Under the pieces are notes generated by a model that saw only the letters and a program-made list of their open reading frames with translations, was not told the DNA's origin and did no database searches. Below are positions 48,901-60,916 of a stretch of DNA of 64,000 nt, piece by piece. Both the position numbers and the translations under genes were made by a program. Position 1 is the first letter of the stretch. Each line of letters opens with the position of its first letter. Source of the DNA: Hydractinia symbiolongicarpus (Eukaryota > Cnidaria > Hydrozoa > Anthoathecata > Hydractiniidae); contig NC_079878.1 of NCBI RefSeq assembly GCF_029227915.1, forward strand, positions 32,515,501 to 32,579,500, read 5' to 3'.

Positions 48901-49735
48901 CGAACGATTTTTTAAATTATTATTTCACCACTAAAGCCCATGAGACTTGTAGTTTTCAAAAATGTTTTCATTTTTGATGAGACGCTGAATGAAAGAAGTT
49001 TAATCGCCGGCAAACGAAAACCTGCGATTTCCCGTAAATCCCGGACTCGGCCCGTATAGTCAAAAGTATACAAAGAAAGAATCCAGGGTGTAAACTCATT
49101 TCCCGAACGATTTTTTAAATTATTATTTCACCACTAAGACCCATGAGACTTGTAGTTTTCAAAAATGTTTTCATTTTTGATGAGACGCTGAATAAAAGAA
49201 GTTTAATCGCCGGCAAACGAAAACCTGCGATTTCCCGTAAATCCCGGACTCGGCCCGTATAGTCAAAACTATACAAAGAAAGTACCCGGGGTGTAAACTC
49301 ATTTCCCGAACGATTTTTTAAATTATTATTTCACCACTAAAGCCCATGAGACTTGTAGTTTTCAAAAATGTTTTCATTTTTGATGAGACGCTGAATAAAA
49401 GAAGTTTAATCGCCGGGAAACGAAAACCCGCCATTTCCCGTAAACCCCGGACTCGGTCCGTATTATCAAAAGTATACAAAGAAAGTACCCAGGGAGTAAA
49501 CTCATTTCCCGAACGATTTTTTAAATTATTGTTTCACCACTAAAACGCATGAGACTTGTAGTATTTAAAAATACTTTCATTTTTGATGAGACGCTGAATA
49601 AAAGAAGTTTACTCGCCGGCAAACAAAAACCCGCGACTTCCCGTAAATCCCGGACTCGGCCCGTATAGTCAAAAGTATACAAAGAAAGTACCCGGGGTGT
49701 AAACTCATTTCCCGAACGATTTTTTAAATTATTAT
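42901..49735. repeat. Mosaic satellite, 42.9-49.7 kb
   Basis: Mixed monomers with no gene. 43848-45310 is a long-range copy of 740-2200 at net offset 43108, with tagctttcaaaaatg, ctgaatcaaagaag, tgttgagacgctgaaaaaaag and tattattttgtcacc. Around 45470-46830 a tetramer step of 812 bp is visible (gccatttcccgtaaacc with ccggcctcgg at both). 47.8-49.2 kb is rich in gaatccagggtg units spaced at about 203 or 406. Confidence 0.85.
44683..45088. repeat. Single-monomer tandem duplication
   Basis: 44683-44885 and 44886-45088 are the same rare subtype twice in a row, with tttttagaaatgttttc, cttaatgaaagtgg, ccctgtgag and tttttatattatc. Differences are few: gtatagttgaatg at 44793 against gtatagtcgaatg at 44996, plus small changes near the end of the second unit. 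The homologous place at 1.7-1.9 kb has only one such unit. Confidence 0.8.
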
Positions 49736-51967
49736 TTCACCACTAAAGCCCATGAAACTTGTAGTTTTTAAAAATGTTTTCATTTTTGATGAGACGCTTA
49801 ATAAAAGAGGTTTAATCGCCGGCAAACGAAATCCCGCGATTTCCCGTAAATCCCGGGCCTGGCCCGTATAGTCGAATGTATACAAAGAAAGTACCCAGGA
49901 AGTAAACTCATTTCCCGAACGATTTTTTAAATTTTTTTTTCACCACTAAAACGCATGAGACTTGTAGTTTTCAAAAATGTTTTCATTTTTGATGAGACGC
50001 TGAATAAAAGAAGTTTAATCGCCGGCAAACGAAAACCTGCGATTTCCCGTAAATCCCGGACTCGGCCCGTATAGTCAAAAGTATACAAAGAAAGTACCCG
50101 GGGTGTAAACTCATTTCCCGAACGATTTTTTAAATTATTTTTTCACCACTAAAACGCATGAGACTTGTAGTTTTCAAAAATGTTTTCATTTTTGATGAGA
50201 CGCTGAATGAAAGAAGTTTAATCGCCGGCAAACGAAAACCTGCGATTTCCCGTAAATCCCGGACTCGGCCCGTATAGTCAAAAGTATACAAAGAAAGAAT
50301 CCAGGGTGTAAACTCATTTCCCGAACGATTTTTTAAATTATTATTTCACCACTAAAGCCCATGAGACTTGTAGTTTTCAAAAATGTTTTCATTTTTGATG
50401 AGACGCTGAATAAAAGAAGTTTAATCGCCGGCAAACGAAAACCTGCGATTTCCCGTAAATCCCGGACTCGGCCCGTATAGTCAAAAGTATACAAAGAAAG
50501 TACCCGGAGTGTAAACTCATATCCCGAACGATTTTTTAAATTATTATTTCACAACTAAAGCCCATGAGACTTGTAGTTTTCAAAAATGTTTTCATTTTTG
50601 ATGAGACGCTGAATGAAAGAAGTTTAATCGCCGGCAAACGAAAACCTGCGATTTCCCGTAAATCCCGGACTCGGCCCGTATAGTCAAAAGTATACAAAGA
50701 AAGAATCCAGGGTGTAAACTCATTTCCCGAACGATTTTTTAAATTATTATTTCACCACTAAGACCCATGAGACTTGTAGTTTTTAAAAATGTTTTCATTT
50801 TTGATGAGACGCTGAATAAAAGAAGTTTAATCGCCGGCAAACGAAAACCTGCGATTTCCCGTAAATCCCGGACTCGGCCCGTATAGTCAAAAGTATACAA
50901 AGAAAGTACCCGGGGTGTAAACTCATTTCCCGAACGATTTTTTAAATTATTTTTTCACCACTAAAATGCATGAGACTTGTAGTTTTCAAAAATGTTTTCA
51001 TTTTTGATGAGACGCTGAATAAAAGAAGTTTAATCGCCGGGAAACGAAAACCCGCCATTTCCCGTAAACCCCGGACTCGGTTCGTATTATCAAAAGTATA
51101 CAAAGAAAGTACCCAGGGAGTAAACTCATTTCCCGAACGATTTTTTAAATTATTGTTTCACCACTAAAACGCATGAGACTTGTAGGTTTCAAAAATGTTT
51201 TCATTTTTGATGAGACGCTGAATGAAAGAAGTTTAATCGCCGGCAAACGAAAACCTGCGATTTCCCGTAAATCCTGGACTCGGCCCGTATAGTCAAAAGT
51301 ATACAAAGAAAGAATCCAGGGTGTAAACTCATTTCCCGAACGATTTTTTAAATTATTATTTCACCACTAAAGCCCATGAGACTTGTAGTTTTTAAAAATG
51401 TTTTCATTTTTAATGAGATGCTGAATAAAAGAAGTTTAATCGCCGGCAAACGAAAACCTGCGACTTTCCGTAAATCCCGGACTCGGCCCGTATAGTCAAA
51501 AGTATACAAAGAAAGTACCAGGGAGTAAACTCATTTCCCGAACGATTTTTTAAATTATATTTTCACCACTAAAACGCATGAGACTTGTAGTTTTCAAAAA
51601 TGTTTTCATTTTTGATGAGACGCTGAATGAAAGAAGTTTAATCGCCGGCAAAAGAAAACCTGCGATTTCCCGTAAATCCCGGACTCGGCCCGTATAGTCA
51701 AAAGTATACCAAGAAAGTACCCAGGGTGTAAACTCATTTCCCGAACGATTTTTTAAATTATTATTTCACCACTAAAGCCCATGACACTTGTAGTTTTTAA
51801 AAATGTTTTCATTTTTGATGAGACGCTGGATAAAAGAAGTTTAATCGCCGGCAAACGAAAACCCGCCATTTCCCGTAAACCCCGGACTCGGCCCGCATAG
51901 TCAAAAGTATACAAAGAAAGTACCCAGGGAGTAAACTCATTTCCCGAACGATTTTTTAAATTATTTT
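49736..51967. repeat. 11-monomer block, copy 1 (2232 bp)
   Basis: Tandem copy of the next block at offset 2232 (11 monomers minus one). The missing base is shared: gtaccaggg at 51515 lacks one c of gtacccaggg. Other shared markers are actaaaatgcatg, ggttcgtattatc and gcaaaagaaaacc. The junction at about 51967 joins a type A spacer (ttattttttcacc) to a type B start (agcccatgaaac), a visible hybrid monomer. Confidence 0.9.
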
Positions 51968-54199
51968 TTCACCACTAAAGCCCATGAAACTTGTAGTTTT
52001 TAAAAATGTTTTCATTTTTGATGAGACGCTTAATAAAAGAGGTTTAATCGCCGGCAAACGAAATCCCGCGATTTCCCGTAAATCCCGGGCCTGGCCCGTA
52101 TAGTCGAATGTATACAAAGAAAGTACCCAGGAAGTAAACTCATTTCCCGAACGATTTTTTAAATTTTTTTTTCACCACTAAAACGCATGAGACTTGTAGT
52201 TTTCAAAAATGTTTTCATTTTTGATGAGACGCTGAATAAAAGAAGTTTAATCGCCGGCAAACGAAAACCTGCGATTTCCCGTAAATCCCGGACTCGGCCC
52301 GTATAGTGAAAAGTATACAAAGAAAGTACCCGGGGTGTAAACTCATTTCCCGAACGATTTTTTAAATTATTTTTTCACCACTAAAACGCATGAGACTTGT
52401 AGTTTTCAAAAATGTTTTCATTTTTGATGAGACGCTGAATGAAAGAAGTTTAATCGCCGGCAAACGAAAACCTGCGATTTCCCGTAAATCCCGGACTCGG
52501 CCCGTATAGTCAAAAGTATACAAAGAAAGAATCCAGGGTGTAAACTCATTTCCCGAACGATTTTTTAAATTATTATTTCACCACTAAAGCCCATGAGACT
52601 TGTAGTTTTCAAAAATGTTTTCATTTTTGATGAGACGCTGAATAAAAGAAGTTTAATCGCCGGCAAACGAAAACCTGCGATTTCCCGTAAATCCCGGACT
52701 CGGCCCGTATAGTCAAAAGTATACAAAGAAAGTACCCGGAGTGTAAACTCATATCCCGAACGATTTTTTAAATTATTATTTCACAACTAAAGCCCATGAG
52801 ACTTGTAGTTTTCAAAAATGTTTTCATTTTTGATGAGACGCTGAATGAAAGAAGTTTAATCGCCGGCAAACGAAAACCTGCGATTTCCCGTAAATCCCGG
52901 ACTCGGCCCGTATAGTCAAAAGTATACAAAGAAAGAATCCAGGGTGTAAACTCATTTCCCGAACGATTTTTTAAATTATTATTTCACCACTAAGACCCAT
53001 GAGACTTGTAGTTTTTAAAAATGTTTTCATTTTTGATGAGACGCTGAATAAAAGAAGTTTAATCGCCGGCAAACGAAAACCTGCGATTTCCCGTAAATCC
53101 CGGACTCGGCCCGTATAGTCAAAAGTATACAAAGAAAGTACCCGGGGTGTAAACTCATTTCCCGAACGATTTTTTAAATTATTTTTTCACCACTAAAATG
53201 CATGAGACTTGTAGTTTTCAAAAATGTTTTCATTTTTGATGAGACGCTGAATAAAAGAAGTTTAATCGCCGGGAAACGAAAACCCGCCATTTCCCGTAAA
53301 CCCCGGACTCGGTTCGTATTATCAAAAGTATACAAAGAAAGTACCCAGGGAGTAAACTCATTTCCCGAACGATTTTTTAAATTATTGTTTCACCACTAAA
53401 ACGCATGAGACTTGTAGGTTTCAAAAATGTTTTCATTTTTGATGAGACGCTGAATGAAAGAAGTTTAATCGCCGGCAAACGAAAACCTGCGATTTCCCGT
53501 AAATCCTGGACTCGGCCCGTATAGTCAAAAGTATACAAAGAAAGAATCCAGGGTGTAAACTCATTTCCCGAACGATTTTTTAAATTATTATTTCACCACT
53601 AAAGCCCATGAGACTTGTAGTTTTTAAAAATGTTTTCATTTTTAATGAGATGCTGAATAAAAGAAGTTTAATCGCCGGCAAACGAAAACCTGCGACTTTC
53701 CGTAAATCCCGGACTCGGCCCGTATAGTCAAAAGTATACAAAGAAAGTACCAGGGAGTAAACTCATTTCCCGAACGATTTTTTAAATTATATTTTCACCA
53801 CTAAAACGCATGAGACTTGTAGTTTTCAAAAATGTTTTCATTTTTGATGAGACGCTGAATGAAAGAAGTTTAATCGCCGGCAAAAGAAAACCTGCGATTT
53901 CCCGTAAATCCCGGACTCGGCCCGTATAGTCAAAAGTATACCAAGAAAGTACCCAGGGTGTAAACTCATTTCCCGAACGATTTTTTAAATTATTATTTCA
54001 CCACTAAAGCCCATGACACTTGTAGTTTTTAAAAATGTTTTCATTTTTGATGAGACGCTGGATAAAAGAAGTTTAATCGCCGGCAAACGAAAACCCGCCA
54101 TTTCCCGTAAACCCCGGACTCGGCCCGCATAGTCAAAAGTATACAAAGAAAGTACCCAGGGAGTAAACTCATTTCCCGAACGATTTTTTAAATTATTTT
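51968..54199. repeat. 11-monomer block, copy 2 (2232 bp)
   Basis: Second copy, with gtaccaggg at 53747 and actaaaatgcatg at about 53194. It ends near 54200, where the next unit starts acgcatgagac rather than agcccatgaaac. Its last three quarters are the source of, or share a source with, the following 2027 bp repeat. Confidence 0.9.
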
Positions 54200-54566
54200 T
54201 TCACCACTAAAACGCATGAGACTTGTAGTTTTCAAAAATGTTTTCATTTTTGAAGAGACGCTGAATAAAAGAAGTTTAATCGCCGGCAAACGAAAACCTG
54301 CGATTTCCCGTAAATCCCGGACTCGGCCCGCATAGTCAAAAGTATACAAAGAAAGTACCCAGGGTGTAAACTCATTTCCCGAACGATTTTTTAAATTATT
54401 ATTTCACCACTAAAACGCATGAGTCTTGTAGTTTTCAAAAATGTTTTCATTTTTGATGAGACGCTGAATAAAAGAGGTTTAATCGCCGGGAAACGAAATC
54501 CCACGATTTCCCGTAAATCCCGGGCTTGGCCCGTATAGTCGAATGTATACAAAGAAAGTACCCAGG
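52540..54566. repeat. 10-monomer block, copy 1 (2027 bp), overlapping the 2232-bp copy
   Basis: Matches 54567-56593 at offset 2027 (10 monomers minus three). Shared markers are gtaccaggg (53747 and 55774), gagtcttgtag (54421 and 56448) and ccgggaaacgaaatcccacg. It overlaps the second 2232 bp copy because different, overlapping segments were duplicated in successive events. Confidence 0.85.
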
Positions 54567-56593
54567 AAGTAAACTCATTTCCCGAACGATTTTTTAAATT
54601 ATTATTTCACCAATAAAGCCCATGAGACTTGTAGTTTTCAAAAATGTTTTCATTTTTGATGAGACGCTGAATAAAAGAAGTTTAATCGCCGGCAAACGAA
54701 AACCTGCGATTTCCCGTAATTCCGGACTCGGCCCGTATAGTCAAAAGTATACAAAGAAAGTACCCGGAGTGTAAACTCATATCCCGAACGATTTTTTAAA
54801 TTATTATTTCACCACTAAAGCCCATGAGACTTGTAGTTTTCAAAAATGTTTTCATTTTTGATGAGACGCTGAATGAAAGAAGTTTAATCGCCGGCAAACG
54901 AAAACCTGCGATTTCCCGTAAATCCCGGACTCGGCCCGTATAGTCAAAAGTATACAAAGAAAGAATCCAGGGTGTAAACTCATTTCCCGAACGATTTTTT
55001 AAATTATTATTTCACCACTAAGACCCATGACACTTGTAGTTTTCAAAAATGTTTTCATTTTTGATGAGACGCTGAATAAAAGAAGTTTAATCGCCGGCAA
55101 ACGAAAACCTGCGATTTCCCGTAAATCCCGGACTCGGCCCGTATAGTCAAAAGTATACAAAGAAAGTACCCGGGGTGTAAACTCATTTCCCGAACGATTT
55201 TTTAAATTTTATTTCACCACTAAAGCCCATGAGACTTGTAGTTTTCAAAAATGTTTTCATTTTTGATGAGACGCTGAATAAAAGAAGTTTAATCGCCGGG
55301 AAACGAAAACCCGCCATTTCCCGTAAACCCCGGACTCGGTCCGTATTATCAAAAGTATACAAAGAAAGTACCCAGGGATTAAACTCATTTCCCGAACGAT
55401 TTTTTAAATTATTGTTTCACCACTAAAACGCATGAGACTTGTAGGTTTCAAAAATGTTTTCATTTTTGATGAGACGCTGAATGAAAGAAGTTTAATCACC
55501 GGCAAACGAAAACCTGCGATTTCCCGTAAATCCTGGACTCGGCCCGTATAGTCAAAAGTATACAAAGAAAGAATCCAGGGTGTAAACTCATTTCCCGAAC
55601 GATTTTTTAAATTATTATTTCACCACTAAAGCCCATGAGACTTGTAGTTTTTAAAAATGTTTTCATTTTTAATGAGATGCTGAATAAAAGAAGTTTAATC
55701 GCCGGCAAACGAAAACCTGCGACTTTCCGTAAATCCCGGACTCGGCCGGTATAGTCAAAAGTATACAAAGAAAGTACCAGGGAGTAAACTCATTTCCCGA
55801 ACGATTTTTTAAATTATATTTTCACCACTAAAACGCATGAGACTTGTAGTTTTCAAAAATGTTTTCATTTTTGATGAGACGCTGAATGAAAGAAGTTTAA
55901 TCGCCGGCAAAAGAAAACCTGCGATTTCCCGTAAATCCCGGACTCGGCCCGTATAGTCAAAAGTATACCAAGAAAGTACCCAGGGTGTAAACTCATTTCC
56001 CGAACGATTTTTTAAATTATTATTTCACCACTAAAGCCCATGACACTTGTAGTTTTTAAAAATGTTTTCATTTTTGATGAGACGCTGGATAAAAGAAGTT
56101 TAATCGCCGGCAAACGAAAACCCGCCATTTCCCGTAAACCCCGGACTCGGCCCGCATATTCAAAAGTATAAAAAGAAAGTACCCAGGGAGTAAACTCATT
56201 TCCCGAACGATTTTTTAAATTATTTTTTCACCACTAAAACGCATGAGACTTGTAGTTTTCAAAAATGTTTTCATTTTTGATGAGACGCTGAATAAAAGAA
56301 GTTTAATCGCCGGCAAACGAAAACCTGCGATTTCCCGTAAATCCCGGACTCGGCCCGCATAGTCAAAAGTATACAAAGAAAGTACCCAGGGTGTAAACTC
56401 ATTTGCCGAACGATTTTTTAAATTATTATTTCACCACTAAAACGCATGAGTCTTGTAGTTTTCAAAAATGTTTTCATTTTTGATGAGACGCTGAATAAAA
56501 GAGGTTTAATCGCCGGGAAACGAAATCCCACGATTTCCCGTAAATCCCGGGCTTGGCCCGTATAGTCAAATGTATACAAAGAAAGTACCCAGG
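54567..56593. repeat. 10-monomer block, copy 2 (2027 bp)
   Basis: Second copy of 52540-54566, with its own small losses: ccgtaattccgg near 54715 and ttaaattttatttc near 55203, each short of bases. After 56593 the array switches to the tagcttttaaaaatg/ctgaatcaaag subtype that is also present near 970 and 44078. Confidence 0.85.
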
Positions 56594-58886
56594 AAGTAAA
56601 CTCATTTCCCAAACGATTTTTTAAATTTTTTTTTTACCACTAAAACGCATGAGACTTGTAGCTTTTAAAAATGTTTTCATTTTTGATGAGACGCTGAATC
56701 AAAGAAGTTTAATCGCCGGCAAACGAAAACCTGCGATTTCCCGTAAATCCTGGACTCGGCCCGTATAGTCAAAAGTATACAAAGAAAGTACCCAGGGAGT
56801 AAACTCATTTCCCAAACGATTTTTTAAATTATTATTTCACCACTTAAACGCATGAGACTTGTAGTTTTCAAGAATGTTTTCATTTTTGATGAGACGCTGA
56901 ATAAAAGCAGTTTAATCGCCGGCAAACGAAAACCTGCGATTTCCCGTAAATCCCGGACTCGGCCCGTCTAGTCAAAAGTATACAAAGAAATTACCCGGGG
57001 TGTAAACTCATTTCCCGAACGATTTTTTAAATTATTATTTCACCACTAAAGCCCATGAGACTTGTAGTTTTTAAAAATGTTTTCATTTTTGATGAGACGC
57101 TGAATAAAAGAAGTTTAATCGCCGGCAAACGAAAACCCGCCATTTCCCGTAAACCCCAGCCTCGGCCCGCATAGTCAAAAGTATACAAAGAAAGTACCCA
57201 GGGAGTAAACTCATTTCCCGAACGATTTTTTAAATTATTTTTTCACCACTAAAACGCATGAGACTTGTAGTTTTCAAAAATGTTTTCATTTTTGATGAGA
57301 CGCTGAATAAAAGAAGTTTAATCGCCGGCAAACGAAAACCCGCCATTTCCCATAAACCCCGGACTCGGTCCGTATAATCAAAAGTATACAAAGAAAGTAC
57401 CCAGGAAGTAAACTCATTTCCCGAACGATTTTTTATATTATTTTGTCACCACTAAAACGCATGAGACTTGTAGTTTTCAAAAATGTTTTCATTTTTGATG
57501 AGATGCTGAATGAAAGAAGTTTAATTGCCGGCAAACGAAAACCTGCGATTTCCCGTAAATCCCGGACTCGGCCCGTATAGTCAAAAGTATACAAAGAAAG
57601 TATCCAGGGTGTAAACTCATTTCCCGAACGATTTTTTAAATTATTATTTCCCCACTAAAACCTATGAGACTTGTAGTTTTTAAAAATGTTTTCATTTTTA
57701 ATGAGACGCTGATTAAAAGAAGTTTAATCGCCGGCAAACGAAAACCCGCGACTTCCCGTAAATCCCGGACTCGGCCCGTATAGTCAAAAGTATACAACGA
57801 AAGTACCCAGGGAGTAAACTCATTTCCCGAACGATTTTTTAAATTATATTTTCACCACTAAAACGCATGAGACTTGTAGTTTTCAAAAATGTTTTCATTT
57901 TTGATGAGACGCTGAATGAAAGAAGTTTAATCGCCGGCAAACGAAAACCTGCCATTTCCCGTAAATCCCGGACTCGGCCCGTATAGTCAAAAGTATACAA
58001 AGAAAGTACCCAGGGTGTAAACTCATTTCCCGAACGATTTTTTAAATTATTATTTCACCACTAAAGCCCATAAGACTTGTAGTTTTTAAAAATGTTTTCA
58101 TTTTTGATGAGACGCTGAATAAAAGAAGTTTAATCACCGGCAAACGAAAACCCGCCATTTCCCGTAAACCCCGGCCTCGGCCCGCATAGTCAAAAGTATA
58201 CAAAGAAAGTACCCAGGGAGTAAACTCATTTCCCGAACGATTTTTTAATTTATTTTTTCACCACTAAAACGCATGAGACTTGTAGTTTTCAAAAATGTTT
58301 TCATTTTTGATGAGACGCTGAATAAAAGAAGTTTAATCGCCGGAAAACGAAAACCTGCGATTTCCCGTAAATCCCGGACTCGGCCCGCATAGTCAAAAGT
58401 ATACAAAGAAAGTACCCAGGGTGTAAACTCATTTCTCGAACGATTTTTTAAATTATTATTTCACCACTAAAGCCCATGAGACTTGTAGTATTTAAAAATA
58501 CTTTCATTTTTGATGAGACGCTGAATAAAAGAAGTTTACTCGCCGGCAAACAAAAACCCGCGACTTCCCGTAAATCCCGGACTTGGCCCGTATAGTCAAA
58601 AGTATACAAAGAAAGTACCCAGGGAGTAAACTCATTTCCCGAACGATTTTTTAAATTATATTTTCACCACTAAAACGCATGAGACTTGTAGTTTTCAAAA
58701 ATGTTTTCATTTTTGATGAGACGCTGAATGAAAGAAGTTTAATCGCCGGCAAACGAAAACCTGCGATTTCCCGTAAATCCCGGACTCGGCCCGTATAGTC
58801 AAAAGTATACAAAGAAAGTACCCGGGGTGTAAACTCATTTCCCGAACGATTTTTTAAATTATTATTTCACCACTAAAGCCCATGAC
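56594..58886. repeat. Mosaic satellite resembling 0.9-2.4 kb
   Basis: Mixed monomers without a gene. 57361-57720 carries the run gtccgtataatc, tatattattttgtcacc, gatgctgaatgaaag, gtatccagggtg, ttccccactaaaacc and cgctgattaaaag in the same order as 2083-2440. From about 58000 a tetramer step of 812 bp is visible, because cgtaaaccccggcctcgg recurs at 812 bp steps. Confidence 0.82.
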
Positions 58887-60916
58887 ACTTGTAGTTTTTA
58901 AAAATGTTTTCATTTTTGATGAGACGCTGAATAAAAGAAGTTTAATCGCCGGCAAACGAAAACCCGTCATTTCCCGTAAACCCCGGCCTCGGCCCGCATA
59001 GTCAAAAGTATACAAAGAAAGTACCCAGGGAGTAAACTCATTTCCCGAACGATTTTTTAAATTATTTTTTCACCACTAAAACGCATGAGACTTGTAGTTT
59101 TCAAAAATGTTTTCATTTTTGATGAGACGCTGAATAAAAGAAGTTTAATCGCCGGCAAACTAAAACCTGCGATTTCCCGTAAATCCCGGACTCGGCCCGC
59201 ATAGTCAAAAGTATACAAAGAAAGTACCCAGGGTGTAAACTCATTTCTCGAACGATTTTTTAAATTATTATTTCACCACTAAAGCCCATGAGACTTGTAG
59301 TATTTAAAAATACTTTCATTTTTGATGAGACGCTGAATAAAAGAAGTTTACTCGCCGGCAAACAAAAACCCGCGACTTCCCGTAAATTCCGGACTCGGCC
59401 TGTATAGTCAAAAGTATACAAAGAAAGTACCCAGGGAGTAAACTCATTTCCCGAACGATTTTTTAAATTATTTTTTCACCACTAAAACGCATGAGACTTG
59501 TAGTTTTCAAAAATGTTTTCATTTTTGATGAGACGCTGAATAAAAGAAGTTTAATCGCTGGCAAACGAAAACCTGCGATTTCCCGTAAATCCCGGACTCG
59601 GCCCGTATAGTCAAAAGTATACAAAGAAAGTACCCGGGGTGTAAACTCATTTCCCGAACGATTTTTTTAATTATTATTTCACCACTAAAGCCCATGAGAC
59701 TTGTAGTTTTTAAAAGTGTTTTCATTTTTGATGAGACGCTGAATAACAGAAGTTTAATCGCCGGCAAACGAAAACCCGCCATTTCCCGTAAACCCCGGCC
59801 TCGGCCCGCATAGTCAAAAGTATACAAAGAAAGTACCCAGGGAGTAAACTCATTTCCCGAACGATTTTTTAAATTATTTTTTCACCACTAAAACGCATGA
59901 GACTTGTAGTTTTCAAAAATGTTTTCATTTTTGATGAGACGCTGAATAAAAGAAGTTTAATCGCCGGCAAACGAAAACCTGCGATTTCCCGTAAATCCCG
60001 GACTCGGCCCGCATAGTCAAAAGTATACAAAGAAAGTACCCAGGGTGTAAACTTATTTCTCGAACGATTTTTTAAATTATTATTTCACCACTAAAGCCCA
60101 TGACACTTGTAGTATTTAAAAATACTTTCATTTTTGATGAGACGCTGAATAAAAGAAGTTTACTCGCCGGCAAACAAAAACCCGCGACTTTCCGTAAATC
60201 CCGGACTCGGCCCGTATAGTCAAAAATATACAAAGAAAGTACCCAGGGAGTAAACTCATTTCCCGAACGATTTTTTAAATTATTTTTTCACCACTAAAAC
60301 GCATGAGACTTGTAGTTTTCAAAAATGTTTTCATTTTTGATGAGACGCTGAATAAAAGAAGTTTAATCGCCGGCAAACGAAAACCTGCGATTTCCCGTAA
60401 ATCCCGGACTCGGCCCGTATAGTCAAAAGTATACAAAGAAAGTACCCGGGGTGTAAACTCATTTCCCGAACGATTTTTTTAATTATTATTTCACCACTAA
60501 AGCCCATGAGACTTGTAGTTTTTAAAAATGTTTTCATTTTTGATGAGACGGTTAATAAAAGAGGTTTAATCGCCGGCAAACGAAATCCCGCGATTTCCCG
60601 TAAATCCCGGGCTTGGCCCGTATAGTCGAATGTATACAAAGAAAGTACCCAGGAAGTAAACTCATTTCCCGAACGATTTTTTAAATTTTTTTTTCACCAC
60701 TAAAACGCATGAGACTTGTAGTTTTCAAAAATGTTTTCATTTTTGATGAGACGCTGAATAAAAGAAGTTTAATCGCCGGCAAACGAAATCCCGCCATTTC
60801 CCGTAAACCCCGGACTTGGTCCGTATAATCAAAAGTATACAAAGAAAGAATCCAGGGTGTAAACTCATTTCCCGAACGATTTTTTAAATTATTACTTCAC
60901 CACTAAAGCCCATGAG
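58887..60916. repeat. 10-monomer block, copy 1 (2030 bp)
   Basis: Tandem copy of 60917-62946 at exactly 2030 (10 monomers). Shared markers include cccgtcatttcccg, taaaagtgttttc, gaataacagaag, gagacggttaata and gtaaacttatttctcg. Within it the 812 bp tetramer step persists (58963 to 59775). The left edge follows the mismatch catgacactt against catgagactt. Confidence 0.9.
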
